From the NCBI RefSeq assembly GCF_026898095.1, contig NZ_CP114015.1, positions 2,170,001 to 2,234,000 of the forward strand: a stretch of DNA of 64,000 nt. Reading direction: 5' to 3'. Within the stretch, counting starts at the first letter, position 1, and each line of letters starts with the position of its first letter. Shown here in pieces: positions 1-8,757 of the stretch. Source of the stretch: Arthrobacter sp. ATA002 (GTDB lineage Bacteria > Actinomycetota > Actinomycetes > Actinomycetales > Micrococcaceae). The notes under the pieces were generated by a model. It saw only the letters and a list, made by a program, of their open reading frames with translations. It was not told the DNA's origin and made no database searches. A program made the position numbers and the translations under genes.

Positions 1-58
1 GCCGGGGACCATGGTCTTGTCCGGCCGTCGCGGCGAAGGCCATCAGCAAGGGGTTTAA

Positions 59-733
59 GTGGAACACGCAGGCGAAAGCCATTCCCGGGAGCACACATTC
101 GACAAGGATTATTGGGAACGCCATTGGCAGGAACGCGGGACTGACCCTGCGGCTACGCCGGGAGCTGCACCGAATCCGCACGTGGTGCGTGAAACTGCCG
201 GTCTCGTTCCGGGCACCGCCCTCGACGCCGGTTGCGGGACCGGGACGGAAGCCCTCTGGCTGGCTGCCCGCGGCTGGCGGGTTGTCGGTGCGGACATCTC
301 CGCGGCCGCCCTCGCTGAGGCCTCGGCACAAACCGCGGCCCGGTCTTTGGCAGGGTCGGTCAGCTGGGTCGAGGCGGACCTGGTGTCATGGGCGCCGGAG
401 CAGCAGTTTGACCTCGTGGTCGCAAGCTATGCGCACCCGGCGATACCGCAGCTGGCGTTCTACCGCCACATCTCGGAGTGGGTGGCGCCCGGCGGCACCC
501 TCCTCATCGTCGGGCACCTGCACGCGCATTCCGCCTCGCACCGGCACGGGGATGCCGGCCAGCGGCCGCCGATTGAGGCAACCGCCGGCCCGGAAGGAAT
601 CACGGCGCAGCTCGACTCCGCACAGTGGAAGATCATCACTGCAGAAGAACAGTCCAGCACCCCGCCGGGGCACCGGGGCGGGAACGCCCCGGTGCTGAAC
701 GACGTCGTAGTGAGGGCTGTTCGGCAGAGCTAA
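59..733 (+). CDS. class I SAM-dependent methyltransferase
   Basis: A 224-residue class I methyltransferase; the substrate cannot be read from sequence. The SAM-binding glycine loop is DAGCGTGT (about residues 56-63), followed by the acidic GADIS strand end and a VAPGGTLLIVGH post-motif segment. The GTG start has AAGGGG six bases upstream and directly follows a TAA (56-58) in the same frame that closes something entering from the left edge; its 18 visible codons are not recognisable. The protein is a clear paralogue of the C-terminal domain of the last gene in the window (62672-64000): both begin EHTFD..YW, share NPH..RET, YAHPA.PQL and end near DVVVRA. There the domain is fused behind a flavin reductase, so the gene ending at 58 could be a detached reductase partner (inference). 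Confidence 0.85.
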   Translation: MEHAGESHSREHTFDKDYWERHWQERGTDPAATPGAAPNPHVVRETAGLVPGTALDAGCGTGTEALWLAARGWRVVGADISAAALAEASAQTAARSLAGSVSWVEADLVSWAPEQQFDLVVASYAHPAIPQLAFYRHISEWVAPGGTLLIVGHLHAHSASHRHGDAGQRPPIEATAGPEGITAQLDSAQWKIITAEEQSSTPPGHRGGNAPVLNDVVVRAVRQS

Positions 734-761
734 GCCATCCCTCGGCAGCCCGGGCTCCCCT

Positions 762-2354
762 CTAAGCGACCCGGAGCTCGATCTCTCCGGGAGCGGCGCC
801 GTCGGCACCGAACACCAGGTGCCGGTTGGCGATCTTATCGGTGAAGAACCGGTCGTGGCTGACCACGACCACCGCGCCGGGGAAATGCAGCAGTGCCCGT
901 TCCATCACCTGCGTGCTGGAGAGATCCAGGTGGTTGGTGGGCTCATCGAGCAGCAGCACCGAGGCGCCGGAAAGCAGGCACTGGGCCATGGCCACCCGGG
1001 CCTTCTGCCCGCCCGAGAGGTTGCCGATTTTCTGCTTCAGGTCCGCTTCGGAGAACTGGAACATGGTCAGGAACCGGTTCACCGATTTCTTGGTGGCGGT
1101 CAGTGCCAGGCTGTCCGGCATGGCGTTGACCGCGTGGGTGACGGTATCGCCGTCATCGAGCTCGGCCAGCACCTGGTTGTAGGAAACCATTCGCGCCCCG
1201 TTGGCCCAGGCAACCTTGCCGGCGTCGGGCTTCTCTTCGCCCGTCAGCACGCGCAGCAGCGTGGTCTTGCCGCTGCCGTTGGAGCCCAGGACCACCAGCC
1301 GGTCGCCGCGCCGGATCTCGAAGCTCAGGTCCTGGAACAGGGTTCTATCGCCGTAGGTCTTGGCCACGGACTCCACCCGGCACAGGTTGTCCTTCACATG
1401 CAGGCCGCCGTAGATCTCGGTGATGATCTGATCCACCGGCCGGGGTGCGCGGGCCTTCTTAATTTTGGCGAGCTTGCCGTCCAGGGCGCCGCCGCCGGCC
1501 TTGGCCGCCTCGCGCCGGTCCGAAATCCCTTCGGCCTCAAACGCCAGGAGTTCGGACTCATGCACAAACTGCGATTCCAGCGCCTTGAGCCGGAACTGCT
1601 TCTGGATCACGTACTCGGCAAAGTTTCCGGGGTATTCGTGCAGGTGATAGTTCTCCACCTCAATGATGCGCGTCACCACGGAGTCCAGGAACTTACGGTC
1701 GTGGGAGACGACGACGGCGGCGCCGCGGAAGTCGCGGAACCAGCCTTCCAGCCACTCGACTCCGGCGACGTCGAGGTAGTTGGTGGGCTCATCGAGCAGC
1801 AGCACATCCGGGGCTTCAAGCAGGATCTTGGCCAGCGCCGCGCGGTTGCGCCACCCGCCGGAGAGCGCGTCGATGGGACAGGTGCGGTGCGCTTCGCTGA
1901 AGCCGAGCGTGGTCAGTGCGGCGTCGATGCGGCGCGGGTAGTCCCAGCCGTCCAGCCGGTCCATCGACTCGAACAGTTCGGCCTGCCGGCGGATCAGCCG
2001 GTCCATGACCCTCGGTTCCGGATCACTGCCGATGGTCTCGTCAATGGCGGCAAGCTCCGCTTCAACGGCCTTGATCTCTCCGAACAAGGAGTCGAGCACT
2101 TCGGTAATGGTGGACTCGCCGTTCAGCTCGGAAAACTGGGAAAAGTAGCCGATCTTCAGTCCCTGCTCGAGGGAGACCGTGCCGGAGTCCGGCTCGACCT
2201 GTTCCAGGATCAGCTTCAGGAGGGTCGACTTGCCCGAACCGTTCTTGCCGATCAGCCCCACACGGTCCTTCGGGTCCAGGCGGAAGAAGGCCTCACGCAG
2301 AATCTGCGTCTTCTCGAAGCCAACGTTGACGTCCTGCAGCCGGATCAGGCTCAT
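762..2354 (-). CDS. ABC-F family ATP-binding protein
   Basis: A 530-residue soluble protein with two ABC ATPase domains and no membrane segments, the architecture of ABC-F translation factors that act on the ribosome. First domain: Walker A GKNGSGKST, signature LSGGWRN, Walker B LLLDEPTNYLD. Second domain: GSNGSGKTT, LSGGQKARVAMA, LLLDEPTNHLD. Between them lies a charged linker with FEAEGISDRREAAK and KIKKARAPRP, the position of the P-site tRNA interaction motif. I chose the internal ATG at 2354 because it is preceded by GAGAGGAC and the protein then begins MSLIRLQDVN, as is usual; the 31-residue upstream extension is arginine-rich and unlike a protein start. Some ABC-F proteins give antibiotic resistance, others are housekeeping; I cannot assign a subclass. 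Confidence 0.93.
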   Translation of the reverse strand: MSLIRLQDVNVGFEKTQILREAFFRLDPKDRVGLIGKNGSGKSTLLKLILEQVEPDSGTVSLEQGLKIGYFSQFSELNGESTITEVLDSLFGEIKAVEAELAAIDETIGSDPEPRVMDRLIRRQAELFESMDRLDGWDYPRRIDAALTTLGFSEAHRTCPIDALSGGWRNRAALAKILLEAPDVLLLDEPTNYLDVAGVEWLEGWFRDFRGAAVVVSHDRKFLDSVVTRIIEVENYHLHEYPGNFAEYVIQKQFRLKALESQFVHESELLAFEAEGISDRREAAKAGGGALDGKLAKIKKARAPRPVDQIITEIYGGLHVKDNLCRVESVAKTYGDRTLFQDLSFEIRRGDRLVVLGSNGSGKTTLLRVLTGEEKPDAGKVAWANGARMVSYNQVLAELDDGDTVTHAVNAMPDSLALTATKKSVNRFLTMFQFSEADLKQKIGNLSGGQKARVAMAQCLLSGASVLLLDEPTNHLDLSSTQVMERALLHFPGAVVVVSHDRFFTDKIANRHLVFGADGAAPGEIELRVA

Positions 2355-2585
2355 ACGGGGGTGTCCTCTCGGGGAATGGTGCGGGTAATCGGCACCGGCG
2401 GTCCGGAGGGACCGGCCGGCGGTACGTGCCGTTGACCAGCACCTCATCTTATCCGGAGCTGATGGGCGCGGTTTCCGGTCAGCGAGGGCTATGGTCCGGG
2501 ACGCGGCTGCGGACGCATACTGAAAACTCCGTAGTCATTTCGACCAACCGTCTTCGACCATCTGCATGGGAAAGAGGTGTCCGCC

Positions 2586-3407
2586 ATGGCGGAAGTGACA
2601 ACTCTGGCTTCAGGGCTCGGGATGGGGGAATCGGCCCGGTGGCACGGCAGCGAACTGTGGTTCGCCGACTGGATTGCCGGCACCATATCTGCCCTGGACG
2701 GAGCGGGGAAGGTCCGGAGAATCACTGCGGTGCCGTCCTATCCCATCAGTTTCGACTGGCTGCCGGACGGGAGGATGACCGTGGTTTCCGGTGCCGTCGG
2801 CACGGTTCTGCTGGAGGTACCGCATGCGGGCCTCATTCCCGTGGCTGACCTGCGCAATATTTCCGAGTATCCGTGGAACGAAATTGTTGTCCATCCCTCG
2901 GGGAGCATTTACGTCAACGGCATCGGCTACGACTACTCCGGAGCGGCTCAGGATTCCGGTGTCATTGCTTTGATCCGCCGGGACGGGTCCGTGGAGAAGG
3001 TCGCCGACGGACTCGCCTTTCCCAACGGCATGGTCGTGTCCCGCGACGGCAGCACGCTGGTGGTGGCGGAATCCAACGCCGGGCGCCTGACGGCCTTCTC
3101 TGTGCGCGGCGACGGCCGGCTGGAGCCCGGAAAGCTGTGGGCTGAAGAGGACGGCAGCGCACCGGACGGCATCTCCTGGGACGGCAGCGGCGGCATCTGG
3201 TTCGCGGAGGTGCCGGGGGAACGCTGCGTCCGGATCCGGCAGGGCGGCGAGGTGCTGGAAACGGTCCAGCTGGACCAGGGATGTTTCTCCTGCGCTGCCG
3301 GAGGCGACGACGGCGGCCTGCTGTTCATGATGACGGCACAGTGGCCCGATGTCCTGGACCCCACGGCCGACAGTACCGGCCGGGTTATGGGCCTGCGGGT
3401 GAAGTGA
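2586..3407 (+). CDS. SMP-30/gluconolactonase-type beta-propeller hydrolase
   Basis: A 273-residue protein of the SMP-30/gluconolactonase/LRE family, six-bladed beta-propellers that hydrolyse sugar lactones with a divalent metal. Family landmarks: LGMGESARWHGSELWFADW near the N terminus (metal-ligand Glu), the repeated blade ends, GLAFPNGMVVSRDGSTLVVAES in the middle (Asn ligand region) and APDGISWDGSGGIWFAEV near residue 195 (Asp region). The ATG at 2586 is preferred to the in-frame GTG at 2577 because AAAGAGG lies eight bases before it. It is followed 98 bases later by a TetR-family gene on the same strand. Substrate is not predictable; the fold and family are secure. Confidence 0.88.
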   Translation: MAEVTTLASGLGMGESARWHGSELWFADWIAGTISALDGAGKVRRITAVPSYPISFDWLPDGRMTVVSGAVGTVLLEVPHAGLIPVADLRNISEYPWNEIVVHPSGSIYVNGIGYDYSGAAQDSGVIALIRRDGSVEKVADGLAFPNGMVVSRDGSTLVVAESNAGRLTAFSVRGDGRLEPGKLWAEEDGSAPDGISWDGSGGIWFAEVPGERCVRIRQGGEVLETVQLDQGCFSCAAGGDDGGLLFMMTAQWPDVLDPTADSTGRVMGLRVK

Positions 3408-3458
3408 CCGGCGGAAAGTCGCACCGGGGTGCGCAGCCCGCCGCTGTTACGCTGGTTG

Positions 3459-3471
3459 CTGATCGCTTAGT
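3459..3471. promoter_or_regulatory. probable TetR operator upstream of tetR
   Basis: CTGATCGCTTAGT lies 35 bases before the TetR gene start. It matches 11 of 13 bases of CTAATCGCTTAGT in the perfect palindrome in front of the acyl-CoA dehydrogenase gene at 6688-6701. Two copies in front of a TetR regulator and a nearby fatty-acid type enzyme suggest autoregulation plus control of the target. Confidence 0.55.
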
Positions 3472-3505
3472 TTGCGATGGAGCACCCGCCGAATGGAGCA
3501 AGGCC

Positions 3506-4083
3506 ATGACCGACACCGCCCAGCGACTGCTGGACTCCGCTACGGAGGCCTTCGCTGCCAAGGGGTTCCACGGAACGACGACGCGGGACATCGCTTTCGG
3601 TGCCGGGGTGACCCCGGAGCGGTCTACGTGCACCACAAATCCAAGGAAGACCTGCTCTACTGCATCTCCAAGGTCGGCCATGCGCGCACCCTTGAACTGG
3701 TGCGCGCCAGCACAGCCTCCGCCCACGGGCCCGCGGAGCAGATGAGCGCCCTGGTGCGGAGCCTGGTGGAGTGGCAGGCCGCGAACCACACCAAGTCCCG
3801 GGTGGTGAACTTTGAGCTGCCGGCGCTGAGCGAAGAACACCTCAGTGATGTTCTCCGAATGCGCCACCAGGTGGAGGATGAATTCCGCCGGATCGTCGAG
3901 GATGGCCTGGCGGAGGGTGTCTTTGATGTGCCCGATGCCAACATGGCGGTAGTCACCCTGCTGTCCCTGTGCATCGACGTCGCCCGCTGGTACCGCAGCG
4001 ACGGCCGGCTCAGCGCGGCGGAGATCGGTGAGCACCACAGCATTATGGCCCTGCGCCTGCTCGGAGCCGCCGGGCTGCCATAA
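3506..4083 (+). pseudogene. TetR family regulator (frameshifted)
   Basis: A TetR-family repressor, about 192 residues if repaired. The N-terminal helix-turn-helix (MTDTAQRLLDSATEAFAAKGF, then TTTRDIAFGAGV) is in one frame; the rest, from GAVYVHHKSKEDLLYCISK to the C-terminal ligand domain ending GAAGLP, is in another. Restoring one G in the CCGG at about 3614-3617 joins them exactly as the family expects (VTPGAVYVHHKSK). The ATG at 3506 has GGAG eight bases upstream. TetR proteins of this type next to acyl-CoA dehydrogenases usually sense acyl-CoA or steroid intermediates (family knowledge); the shared operator motif at 3459 and 6688 supports control of the dehydrogenase. The break may be a sequence error. 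Confidence 0.8.
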
Positions 4084-4264
4084 CCGGCATCCGCCCCCAC
4101 GGCTGCCACTGTCCGGGACGTTGCACGCAGTTCGTCCGCGGCCCACGCCAGGCGCAGCCGGCGCTGATAGGCACCGTGAACGTCGGTGCAGGATTGATCG
4201 GTCGGGATGATGAAATCCGGAGGACGATAGAGAAGAGACATGGGGTCCTTCGAAGCGATTGTGG

Positions 4265-4730
4265 AAGGTCCAGTGCTGCGCCCCCGACGTTGCGGACCCG
4301 GAGGCCCCGGAGATTCTCGCGGCGATTCAGCCGCCAGCCCCGGCGAAGAGGCGGTCCGTACGGCCTTTTCCGGCGCCGTCGTCGTGCGTTCGGCCTGGTT
4401 CCAGCAACCTGCTCCGAACATTTCCTGTATCCGCAGGTCCTGGACGGACGGCTGCGGGTCCCGGTCGACCGGATCACCGATCCGTTTGTGGACCTTGAAG
4501 ACTCCGCCGAGGCCCTGGAGCGCCTGCTGACGGACAGGGAAACCTATGACTCAGCCGGCCGGGGAAACGGGATACTGGAGTTCACCGGCCCCGAGTCCGT
4601 GGCGTTCGGTGATGTGGCAGACCTGCTGAGCAGGCCCGCCAGGCACGTTCGGGATTACGTCGCCCGGACAGCCTCGGCCGGAAGTTGGGACACCGCGGCG
4701 CAGCCTGGAGAGTTCGGAAAGCTTGGATAG
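4265..4730 (+). pseudogene. NmrA-like NAD(P)-binding protein remnant
   Basis: Three reading frames in succession carry pieces of one NmrA/ergot-alkaloid-type NAD(P)-binding protein: APDVADPEAPEILAAIQ (frame starting near 4272), then AVVVRSAWFQQ (near 4376), then EHFLYPQVLDGRLRVPVDRITDPFVDLEDSAEALERLL running to the stop at 4728-4730 and including the ILEFTGPESVAFGDVADLL segment typical of the family. The N-terminal nucleotide-binding loop is absent and the middle is shortened. More than one lesion plus missing 5' end means a genuine relic rather than one sequencing error. The following 248 bases (4731-4978) are AT-richer than the surroundings and hold no gene I can support. Confidence 0.6.
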
Positions 4731-4978
4731 CCCCGGCTTCTAGGATTTTTTTCGCGTGGAGGGTGTAGTTGTTCGCGTTGAGCTGGTGGTTTGGTGTCGG
4801 GCGGGGTGAGCGTTATATCCGAAAAACTTTATATGAATGGATAGAGTTGGATAGGCTGCGGGAATGAGCATGAGGTGGTGAGGCGGAGAGCCTGCGCGGC
4901 TAACCGGCCGTGACTGCCGCCGGCCGCCGAGGGAAATGCAGGACAGGCCATTCGGTCCTCCAGCGACTGGTCGGAGCT

Positions 4979-5425
4979 TCAGGCACTGGCCCTGGAAATC
5001 CGCAGGCCCAGGTTGTCCAGGCCGGAGCGGATCATGGCTCCGTAGCCGTCCCGCGGCAGGTGTGCGCTCTCCCCCAGTCCGGCCTGTTGCTGAGCCCTGG
5101 CCAATGCAGGCTGCCCGCGGCGCAGGTAGCCGTCACCAAGGTTCAGGTGCAGCGAAGGAAGCATGCCCCGAACCTCCGGAATGCCGACCGGCGCAAGATC
5201 CCCGCCGGACAGGAATCCGTGTTCATGCAGCGCCGTTTCATCCCAGCTGATCTCGTCGTCGAGTTCTTCCTGGATATCGGCCAGATAGTGGGCGAGTACG
5301 CACCGCCGGCCGTGGTCTTCAGCGGATGTGCTCTCCCAGCATTGCATCAGCAGACTTCGGGCACCGGGTTTGTCTCCCCCGAGCACAGCAGCCACGGCCG
5401 CGAGCACATCATCCCAATCCGCCAT
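4979..5425 (-). CDS. TPR-like hypothetical protein
   Basis: A 148-residue soluble protein with helical-repeat character: VLAHYLADIQEELDDEISWDETALHEHG and LPSLHLNLGDGYLRRGQPALARAQQQAG look like degenerate tetratricopeptide repeats. No catalytic motif is visible. The ATG at 5425 is preceded by AGGA at seven bases and starts nine bases after the stop of the acyl-CoA dehydrogenase gene, so the two are cotranscribed. Its role is unknown; TPR-like proteins usually mediate protein contacts. Confidence is high that it is a gene, low for function. Confidence 0.7.
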   Translation of the reverse strand: MADWDDVLAAVAAVLGGDKPGARSLLMQCWESTSAEDHGRRCVLAHYLADIQEELDDEISWDETALHEHGFLSGGDLAPVGIPEVRGMLPSLHLNLGDGYLRRGQPALARAQQQAGLGESAHLPRDGYGAMIRSGLDNLGLRISRASA

Positions 5426-5434
5426 GGGCCCATC

Positions 5435-6663
5435 CTAGGCGAAGGCAGAGAACCCCGTAATGTGCCGTCCCAGGATCAGTGACTGCATGCTGTCGGTGCC
5501 CTCATAGGTGAACACCACCTCCATGTCGGTCAGATGGCGGGCCACGTGGTTTTCCAGCAGCAGCCCGTTGCCGCCCATGATGTCGCGCGCTTCCGAGCAA
5601 ATCCAGCGGCCCTGCCGGGCGGCAAACATTTTTGCCATGGACGCCATCGGGCTGGTCATGGCGCCTTCGTCAGCGAGCTCATTGAGGCGAAAGCAGGTCA
5701 GTTTAATCGCGGTGAGCTGGGCGAGCATATTGGCTAGCTTGTTCTGCACCAGCTGGAACCGGCCGATTTCCCTGCCGAACTGCACACGGGTCTTGGCATA
5801 GGCGACCGCAATTTCGTAGGCAGCCACCGCGTGTCCCAGCGCCTCCCAGGCCACTCCCCGCGGGTCGCCGCCAGGACTTTATTGACGTCCTTGAACGAGT
5901 TGCAGTTCTCCAGCCGGTTCTCCGCCGGAATGCGCAGGTTCTCGATCATGATGTTGGGCTGCAGGACAGCGCGCTTGCCCATCTTTCCCGTGATGACCTC
6001 GGCACTGTAACCGGCCGGATGGTTGCCGGCGGCGTCCTTTTCCAGCACAAAGGCCTTCACGGCACCGTCAGCCTCATCGCGGGCAAAGATGACGACGACG
6101 TCGGCGAAGCTCGCGTTGCCGATCCACCGTTTGCTGCCGTTCAGCACGTAGCTGTCCCCCTCGCGGCGGGCTGACGTTTCCAAGGAAACGGAATCCGACC
6201 CGTGCTCCGGCTCGGTCAGGGCGAAGGCGCCAATTTTGTCGAACCGGGCCATGGCCGGCAGCCAGCGGTGTTTCTGTTCCTCGCTGCCCAGCATGTCGAT
6301 GCTGCCCATCGCCAGCCCGGAGTGCACGCCGAAGAAGGTGTTGATGGAGCCGTCACCCCGCGCCAGCTCCGCCGCAGCCAGGGAAGCAGCCATGCGGCTG
6401 AGGCCGGGGCAGCCGTAGCCCTTAATGGTTCCGCCGGCAATGTTCAGGGCTGCGAGTTTCGGTACCAGCTCGAAGGGAACCTCAGCACGCTCCCAGTAGT
6501 CATTGATCACCGGCAGCAGATCGTTGTCCACAAACTCCCGGACCCGGGCCTGCACATCCTTCGCCTGCTCGTCGAGCAGGTTGTCCAGCAGATACAGATC
6601 GCTGTCCACGTCCTGCACCGCCGTCGGGTCGAAAGAAGCGCGGACGGTATCGGTGGTGGTCAT
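5435..6663 (-). pseudogene. acyl-CoA dehydrogenase (frameshifted)
   Basis: An FAD-dependent acyl-CoA dehydrogenase of about 409 residues, split by one frameshift. The first 260 residues (AFALTEPEHGSDSVSLETSARREGDSYV, GSKRWIGNA, ending KVLAATRG) and the C-terminal part (VAWEALGHAVAAYEIAVAYAKTRVQFGREIGRFQ... to RHLTDMEVVFTYEGTDSMQSLILGR) join if one base is added to the CCCC run at 5856-5859. The catalytic Glu in FTYEGT and the overall similarity favour the glutaryl-CoA/isovaleryl-type subgroup. Start ATG at 6663 has GGAG six bases upstream. A palindrome (6688-6701) shared with the TetR promoter lies in its leader. It is followed after nine bases by the TPR-like gene. Confidence 0.85.
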
Positions 6664-6687
6664 GACGGCTCCATTGCATCGTAGGTA

Positions 6688-6701
6688 ACTAATCGCTTAG
6701 T
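6688..6701. promoter_or_regulatory. TetR-type operator palindrome before acyl-CoA dehydrogenase
   Basis: ACTAATCGCTTAGT is an inverted repeat (ACTAA - TCGC - TTAGT) 25 bases upstream of the acyl-CoA dehydrogenase start. A near copy lies in front of the TetR gene (3459-3471). Likely binding site of that regulator. Confidence 0.6.
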
Positions 6702-6754
6702 GACCGAGTATGGGTGCCGCGCCGGAGTCCGTCAAGAGTCTGGCTGCAACTGTA

Positions 6755-6784
6755 AGGGGCGGGCAGCCAGCACTGTCCGCCCCT
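6755..6784 (-). terminator. hairpin after the MetE-like gene
   Basis: AGGGGCGG (6755-6762) pairs with CCGCCCCT (6777-6784) across a 14-base loop, 16 bases beyond the stop of the minus-strand MetE-like gene and before the promoter of the next gene. No strong T tract. Confidence 0.5.
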
Positions 6785-6800
6785 CGCTCCCCGGCGGCGG

Positions 6801-8039
6801 TCAGCGCACGGTCGATGCGCGGCGGTAGAGACGGTCAGCCGCGATTTCAGCACCGCGGCCCAGTGACTGGAGTTTGGCCAGGGCAATATCCGGGTGCAGC
6901 CGTCCGCCCAACCCGCAGTCGGTTCCCGCTATGACGTTCTCCGGACCCACCAGTGCGGCAAACCGCTCTATGCGCTGGGCGACAAGTTCCGGATGCTCCA
7001 CCACGTTGGTCGCATGCGAGACAACGCCCGGAACGAGGACCTTGCCGTCGGGAAGCTGCCTGTCCTGCCAGATGGTCCACTCGTGCTCATGGCGGACGTT
7101 GGCGGCCTCGAACGAGTAGGAGCCGGCGTTAATGCCGAGCACCAGGTCCACGATGTCGGCGAACGCGATGTCGGTGGTGTGGGGGCCGTGCCAGGACCCC
7201 CAGCAGACGTGGAAGCGGATCTGGTCCTCGGGCAGCCCGCGCAGGGCGTAGTTCAGCGCGTCCACCCGGATCTGCGTAAACCGCTGATAGTCCTCCACAG
7301 TGGGCTCCGGGTTGATCTGGTCCCAGTTCTCGGCAATGGACGGGTCGTCGATCTGTACTGTCAGCCCGGCGTCCACGATGGCCTTGTACTCTTCCCGGAG
7401 GACTTCCGCCCAGGCCCAGATGAATTCCTCTTCACTTCGGTAGAACTCATTACCGATTCGGCTTGCCGACCCCGGCGACAAGGCAGTAATAAACCCCGTA
7501 GGAACGCCGGCTGCGGCAAGACCCGACTTGAGATTGGTAATGTCGCTGGTTAGCGCCCCGTGGCCGGTGTAGCTGATGGGGCCGGTGGCCGTGGGAAACG
7601 CCGTGGCGTTCCGGCCGAGCTGTATGCCGCTTTCCGGGTCCGAATAGGCGGCGGCGAACCGGGTCCAGTCCCGCCGGTCGGCAAAGGACGTCAGCCGAAT
7701 GGCGCCTGCATCGCTGCGAACCGGACCGGCAGTGATCGGATTGAATTCCGTAAGTTCAAGGCCGGCAGTCCGCTGGAAACTGTAAGTCCACCATGCGCCG
7801 TAGTCCACGGCATTTGACATGGCCTTGCCGTATTCGCCGTCACCGGGGATGGTAATCCCGAGATCCTTCTGGCGCTGCACCAGATCACGGACCGCGGCTG
7901 CTAATAGGGCCTCAAACTCCGGCGTGCGTTCCAGCGTGAAACCGTCGGAGGCAAAGGTCCGCGCGGCATTGGCTGCTATCAGTTCCGGGGACCGCGGCAG
8001 CGACCCGGCATGGCTGGTGGAAATTCGGTCATGGGACAT
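6801..8039 (-). CDS. MetE/epoxyalkane:CoM transferase-like zinc methyl/alkyl transferase
   Basis: A 412-residue single-domain protein of the cobalamin-independent methionine synthase (MetE C-terminal, UROD-like) family. Zinc ligands are visible as HVCWGSWHGPH (about residue 270) and the late TDCGLGGR Cys; the active-site region NVRHEHEW and the opening STSHAGSLPR are family landmarks. At half the length of true MetE, it may be a methyl-transferring paralogue acting on another thiol or on a methylated corrinoid, like epoxyalkane:coenzyme M transferase relatives. The ATG at 8039 is chosen because GGAAGGA lies six bases before it; ATG 8045 would overlap that site. A long structured leader (8100-8260) that looks partly like a cobalamin riboswitch precedes it. 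Confidence 0.8.
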   Translation of the reverse strand: MSHDRISTSHAGSLPRSPELIAANAARTFASDGFTLERTPEFEALLAAAVRDLVQRQKDLGITIPGDGEYGKAMSNAVDYGAWWTYSFQRTAGLELTEFNPITAGPVRSDAGAIRLTSFADRRDWTRFAAAYSDPESGIQLGRNATAFPTATGPISYTGHGALTSDITNLKSGLAAAGVPTGFITALSPGSASRIGNEFYRSEEEFIWAWAEVLREEYKAIVDAGLTVQIDDPSIAENWDQINPEPTVEDYQRFTQIRVDALNYALRGLPEDQIRFHVCWGSWHGPHTTDIAFADIVDLVLGINAGSYSFEAANVRHEHEWTIWQDRQLPDGKVLVPGVVSHATNVVEHPELVAQRIERFAALVGPENVIAGTDCGLGGRLHPDIALAKLQSLGRGAEIAADRLYRRASTVR

Positions 8040-8099
8040 GGGCATTCCTTCCATCGTTCCTGCCATTAGCACCCTTCCGGAAGGGAATATCGTCCGGGG

Positions 8100-8260
8100 G
8101 AAGCTGCAGCGTCGCGGAGGCAGGTCTCTCAGCTGCTCTGGATGGTGCGGACAAGGTGTGGTCCGCCGGCAACGCGGGGTGCGCCCCTCTCCGGCGGGCG
8201 CCGGGTGCCGTGCAGAAGGGCTGCACCCAGCATGCGTTACCTGGAACTGGAATGCCAGAA
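8100..8260 (-). promoter_or_regulatory. candidate cobalamin-type riboswitch leader
   Basis: Read on the minus strand, the 5' leader of the MetE-like gene has GGTAACGCATGC, then a GC-rich stem region containing ACCCCGC, a GCGGAC/GTCCGC hairpin, and AGCTGAGAGACCTGCC, which resembles the AGYCAGGAGACCTGCC box of cobalamin riboswitches, followed nearer the gene by the perfect palindrome CCCTTCCGGAAGGG (8072-8085). B12 riboswitches commonly repress B12-independent methionine synthases (established). The match is partial and no covariance model was run. Confidence 0.35.
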
Positions 8261-8354
8261 GCGCGTTATATGACGCGGCGGCGCCGAAATGTGGCGCATC
8301 GGCGTCACGGAACGCTACGAAGGTAATCAGGCGTAAACGTACTGACGCCTGCAC

Positions 8355-8398
8355 CCGGGCGGGGCATTTCTGCCCCCACGGAAAAGCGCCCCGCCCGG
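8355..8398 (-). terminator. hairpin downstream of lsr2
   Basis: CCGGGCGGGGC (8355-8365) and GCCCCGCCCGG (8388-8398) form a perfect 11-pair stem. A second hairpin, AGCGGCC/GGCCGCT, lies at 8401-8420. Both lie just past the lsr2 stop on the minus strand. Confidence 0.55.
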
Positions 8399-8428
8399 AC
8401 AGCGGCCGGAGACGGCCGCTAAAACGGA

Positions 8429-8757
8429 CTATTGGGCGGCGCTGTACGCCTGTCGAATTTCCTGGCTGATTCGGCCGCGTGCACTTGGCTTATAGCCATT
8501 GGCAATGGCCCATTCACGGATCTTTCGGCTGTCGTCGCTGCGCGGCGCGGTTTCACGCCTAGCGCCGCGGCCCGCCGCTCCCCGCGCTGACGGCGCCCGC
8601 TGGAAACATACGGGGCCAACTTCTCGCGCAGTTCAGCAGCGTGCTCAGTCGTCAGGTCGATTTCATATTGTGCGCCGTCAAGTGCGAACTTCACGGTTTC
8701 CTGAGCGTCGTCGCCGGTCAGGTCGTCAATCAGCAGTACTTGTCTTTTCTGAGCCAC
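8429..8757 (-). pseudogene. lsr2: Lsr2 nucleoid-associated protein (frameshifted)
   Basis: Lsr2 is the actinobacterial H-NS-like DNA-bridging protein that silences AT-rich and foreign DNA. The N-terminal dimerisation domain is clear (AQKRQVLLIDDLTGDDAQETVKFALDG, EIDLTTEHAAELREKLAPYV). The C-terminal DNA-binding domain is in another frame: DDSRKIREWAIANGYKPSAR, then GRISQEIRQAYSAAQ and a stop at 8429-8431, with the RGR AT-hook. One missing base in the G/C-rich linker near 8570-8590 explains the split; repaired length is 109 residues, normal for the family. The start is the GTG at 8757 (AAGGA ten bases upstream); ATG 8778 is a possible longer start. Confidence 0.85.

Noticed and set aside
819..2435. 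538-codon plus-strand open frame opposite the ABC-F gene
   Set aside because: Mirror of a secure gene in GC-rich DNA; no domain, His/Gln/Gly/Leu-rich composition typical of antisense frames.
8060..8290. TPP or SAM riboswitch before the MetE-like gene
   Set aside because: CTGAGAGA is present but the conserved 3' TPP half and SAM core are not; a cobalamin-like reading fits better.
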